Shown here: in pieces, positions 6,382 through 6,499 of the stretch | Layout of the letters: each line of letters starts with the position of its first letter | Position numbering within the stretch: the stretch's first letter is position 1 | Assembly: GCA_963640745.1 (NCBI GenBank) | Contig: CAVIBB010000116.1 | Coordinates: 1-6,499, forward strand | Reading direction: 5' to 3' | Length of the DNA: 6,499 bases | Source: Paratractidigestivibacter sp963640745 | GTDB taxonomy: Bacteria; Actinomycetota; Coriobacteriia; Coriobacteriales; Atopobiaceae | Notes under the pieces: generated by a model | What the model was told of the DNA's origin: nothing | What the model saw: only the letters and a program-made list of their open reading frames with translations | Databases searched by the model: none | Made by a program: the position numbers and the translations under genes

Positions 6382-6420
6382 GGCGGCGGGGCGGGGCGGG
6401 AGGCGGCTGCGGGCGGCGGG
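6382..6420 (+). other. G-rich strand tract with quadruplex potential
   Basis: The tract contains GGGG, GGGG, GGG (6388-6400, single-C spacers), then GG runs, then GGG at 6411-6413 and 6418-6420. At least four runs of three or more G lie on one strand, with loops of 1, 1 and about 10 bases. A G-quadruplex could compete with the inverted-repeat pairing. High genomic GC makes chance occurrence plausible. Confidence 0.4.
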
Positions 6421-6499
6421 CAGCGTCGCTGACGTGGGGATTTAATGCCGATTTTGATTCACCTGCTGACGAAGGCGCTTCTCCCGGAACCTCGTTGAC

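Larger units (their letters stand above)
6263..6412. repeat. Approximately 150-base imperfect inverted repeat with palindromic inner arms
   Basis: The outer left arm CCGCAGCC (6263-6270) is the exact reverse complement of GGCTGCGG (6405-6412). The adjoining C-rich run (6269-6279) can pair with the G-rich run (6388-6400) with small bulges. Further in, the palindrome at 6286-6298 can pair with its copy at 6367-6379 (12 of 13 positions). The loop of about 68 bases is AT-richer. The layout suits a miniature inverted-repeat element, a folded RNA 3' end, or a cruciform; which of these cannot be told from one copy. Confidence 0.6.
6193..6499. other. Non-coding region after ruvB
   Basis: This 307-base stretch has no open frame that looks like a gene. 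It contains a GC-rich hairpin (about 6242-6266), a C-rich arm, two copies of a 13-bp palindrome with a half-copy between them, a G-rich arm, and a more AT-rich end (6441-6460). The interior (6299-6366) is clearly less GC-rich than both flanks. The last 75 bases may hold the promoter of the next gene, but no good -35/-10 pair or start codon with a ribosome binding site was recognised on either strand. Confidence 0.7.

Noticed and set aside
6486..6499. Second LexA-like sequence (GAACCTCGTTG)
   Set aside because: The spacing between half-sites is 3 rather than 4 and the right half is GTTG, not GTTC.
1..6499. CRISPR arrays, tRNA or rRNA genes, insertion sequences
   Set aside because: No regularly spaced repeats, cloverleaf-like sequence, transposase or rRNA segment was seen.

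Overview
The window is high-GC, dense, bacterial chromosomal DNA with every gene on the + strand. The actinobacterial look comes from strong C/G-ending codon choice, GGAGG-type ribosome binding sites, and a GAAC-N4-GTTC LexA box of the Gram-positive kind rather than the E. coli kind. The divergent DnaE and the neighbour pairing suggest the Coriobacteriia (Collinsella/Olsenella-like). That placement is an inference from general familiarity, not from a search.

Layout: (1) 1-1901 is the 3' half of dnaE, the catalytic alpha subunit of DNA polymerase III, entering from the left edge. (2) A 70-base gap leads to 1972-3909. This gene encodes a 645-residue protein with the two-domain architecture of glutamine-dependent NAD+ synthetase, but the signature active-site residues of both domains are missing. 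It also carries an added Gly/Ser/Asp-rich tail with short hydrophobic motifs, and it is the most unusual gene here. (3) An 80-base gap holds a LexA (SOS) box with a plausible promoter and a strong ribosome binding site. (4) 3990-6192 is ruvC-ruvA-ruvB, a compact translationally coupled operon with ATGA overlaps at both junctions, encoding the whole Holliday-junction branch-migration and resolution machine. (5) 6193-6499 is non-coding. It holds a GC-rich hairpin just after ruvB, then an approximately 150-base imperfect inverted repeat. The outer arms of that repeat are C-rich and G-rich; the inner arms are two identical copies of a 13-bp palindrome, with a half-copy between them.

Together, dnaE and ruvCAB make this a replication and recombination-repair locus, with ruvCAB probably induced by DNA damage. 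The apparent NAD synthetase pseudoenzyme sits between them with no other NAD-metabolism gene in view. Its tail includes a sequence resembling the sliding-clamp-binding motif, which raises a speculative link to the replisome. The two main leads for follow-up are this protein and the structured repeat after ruvB.
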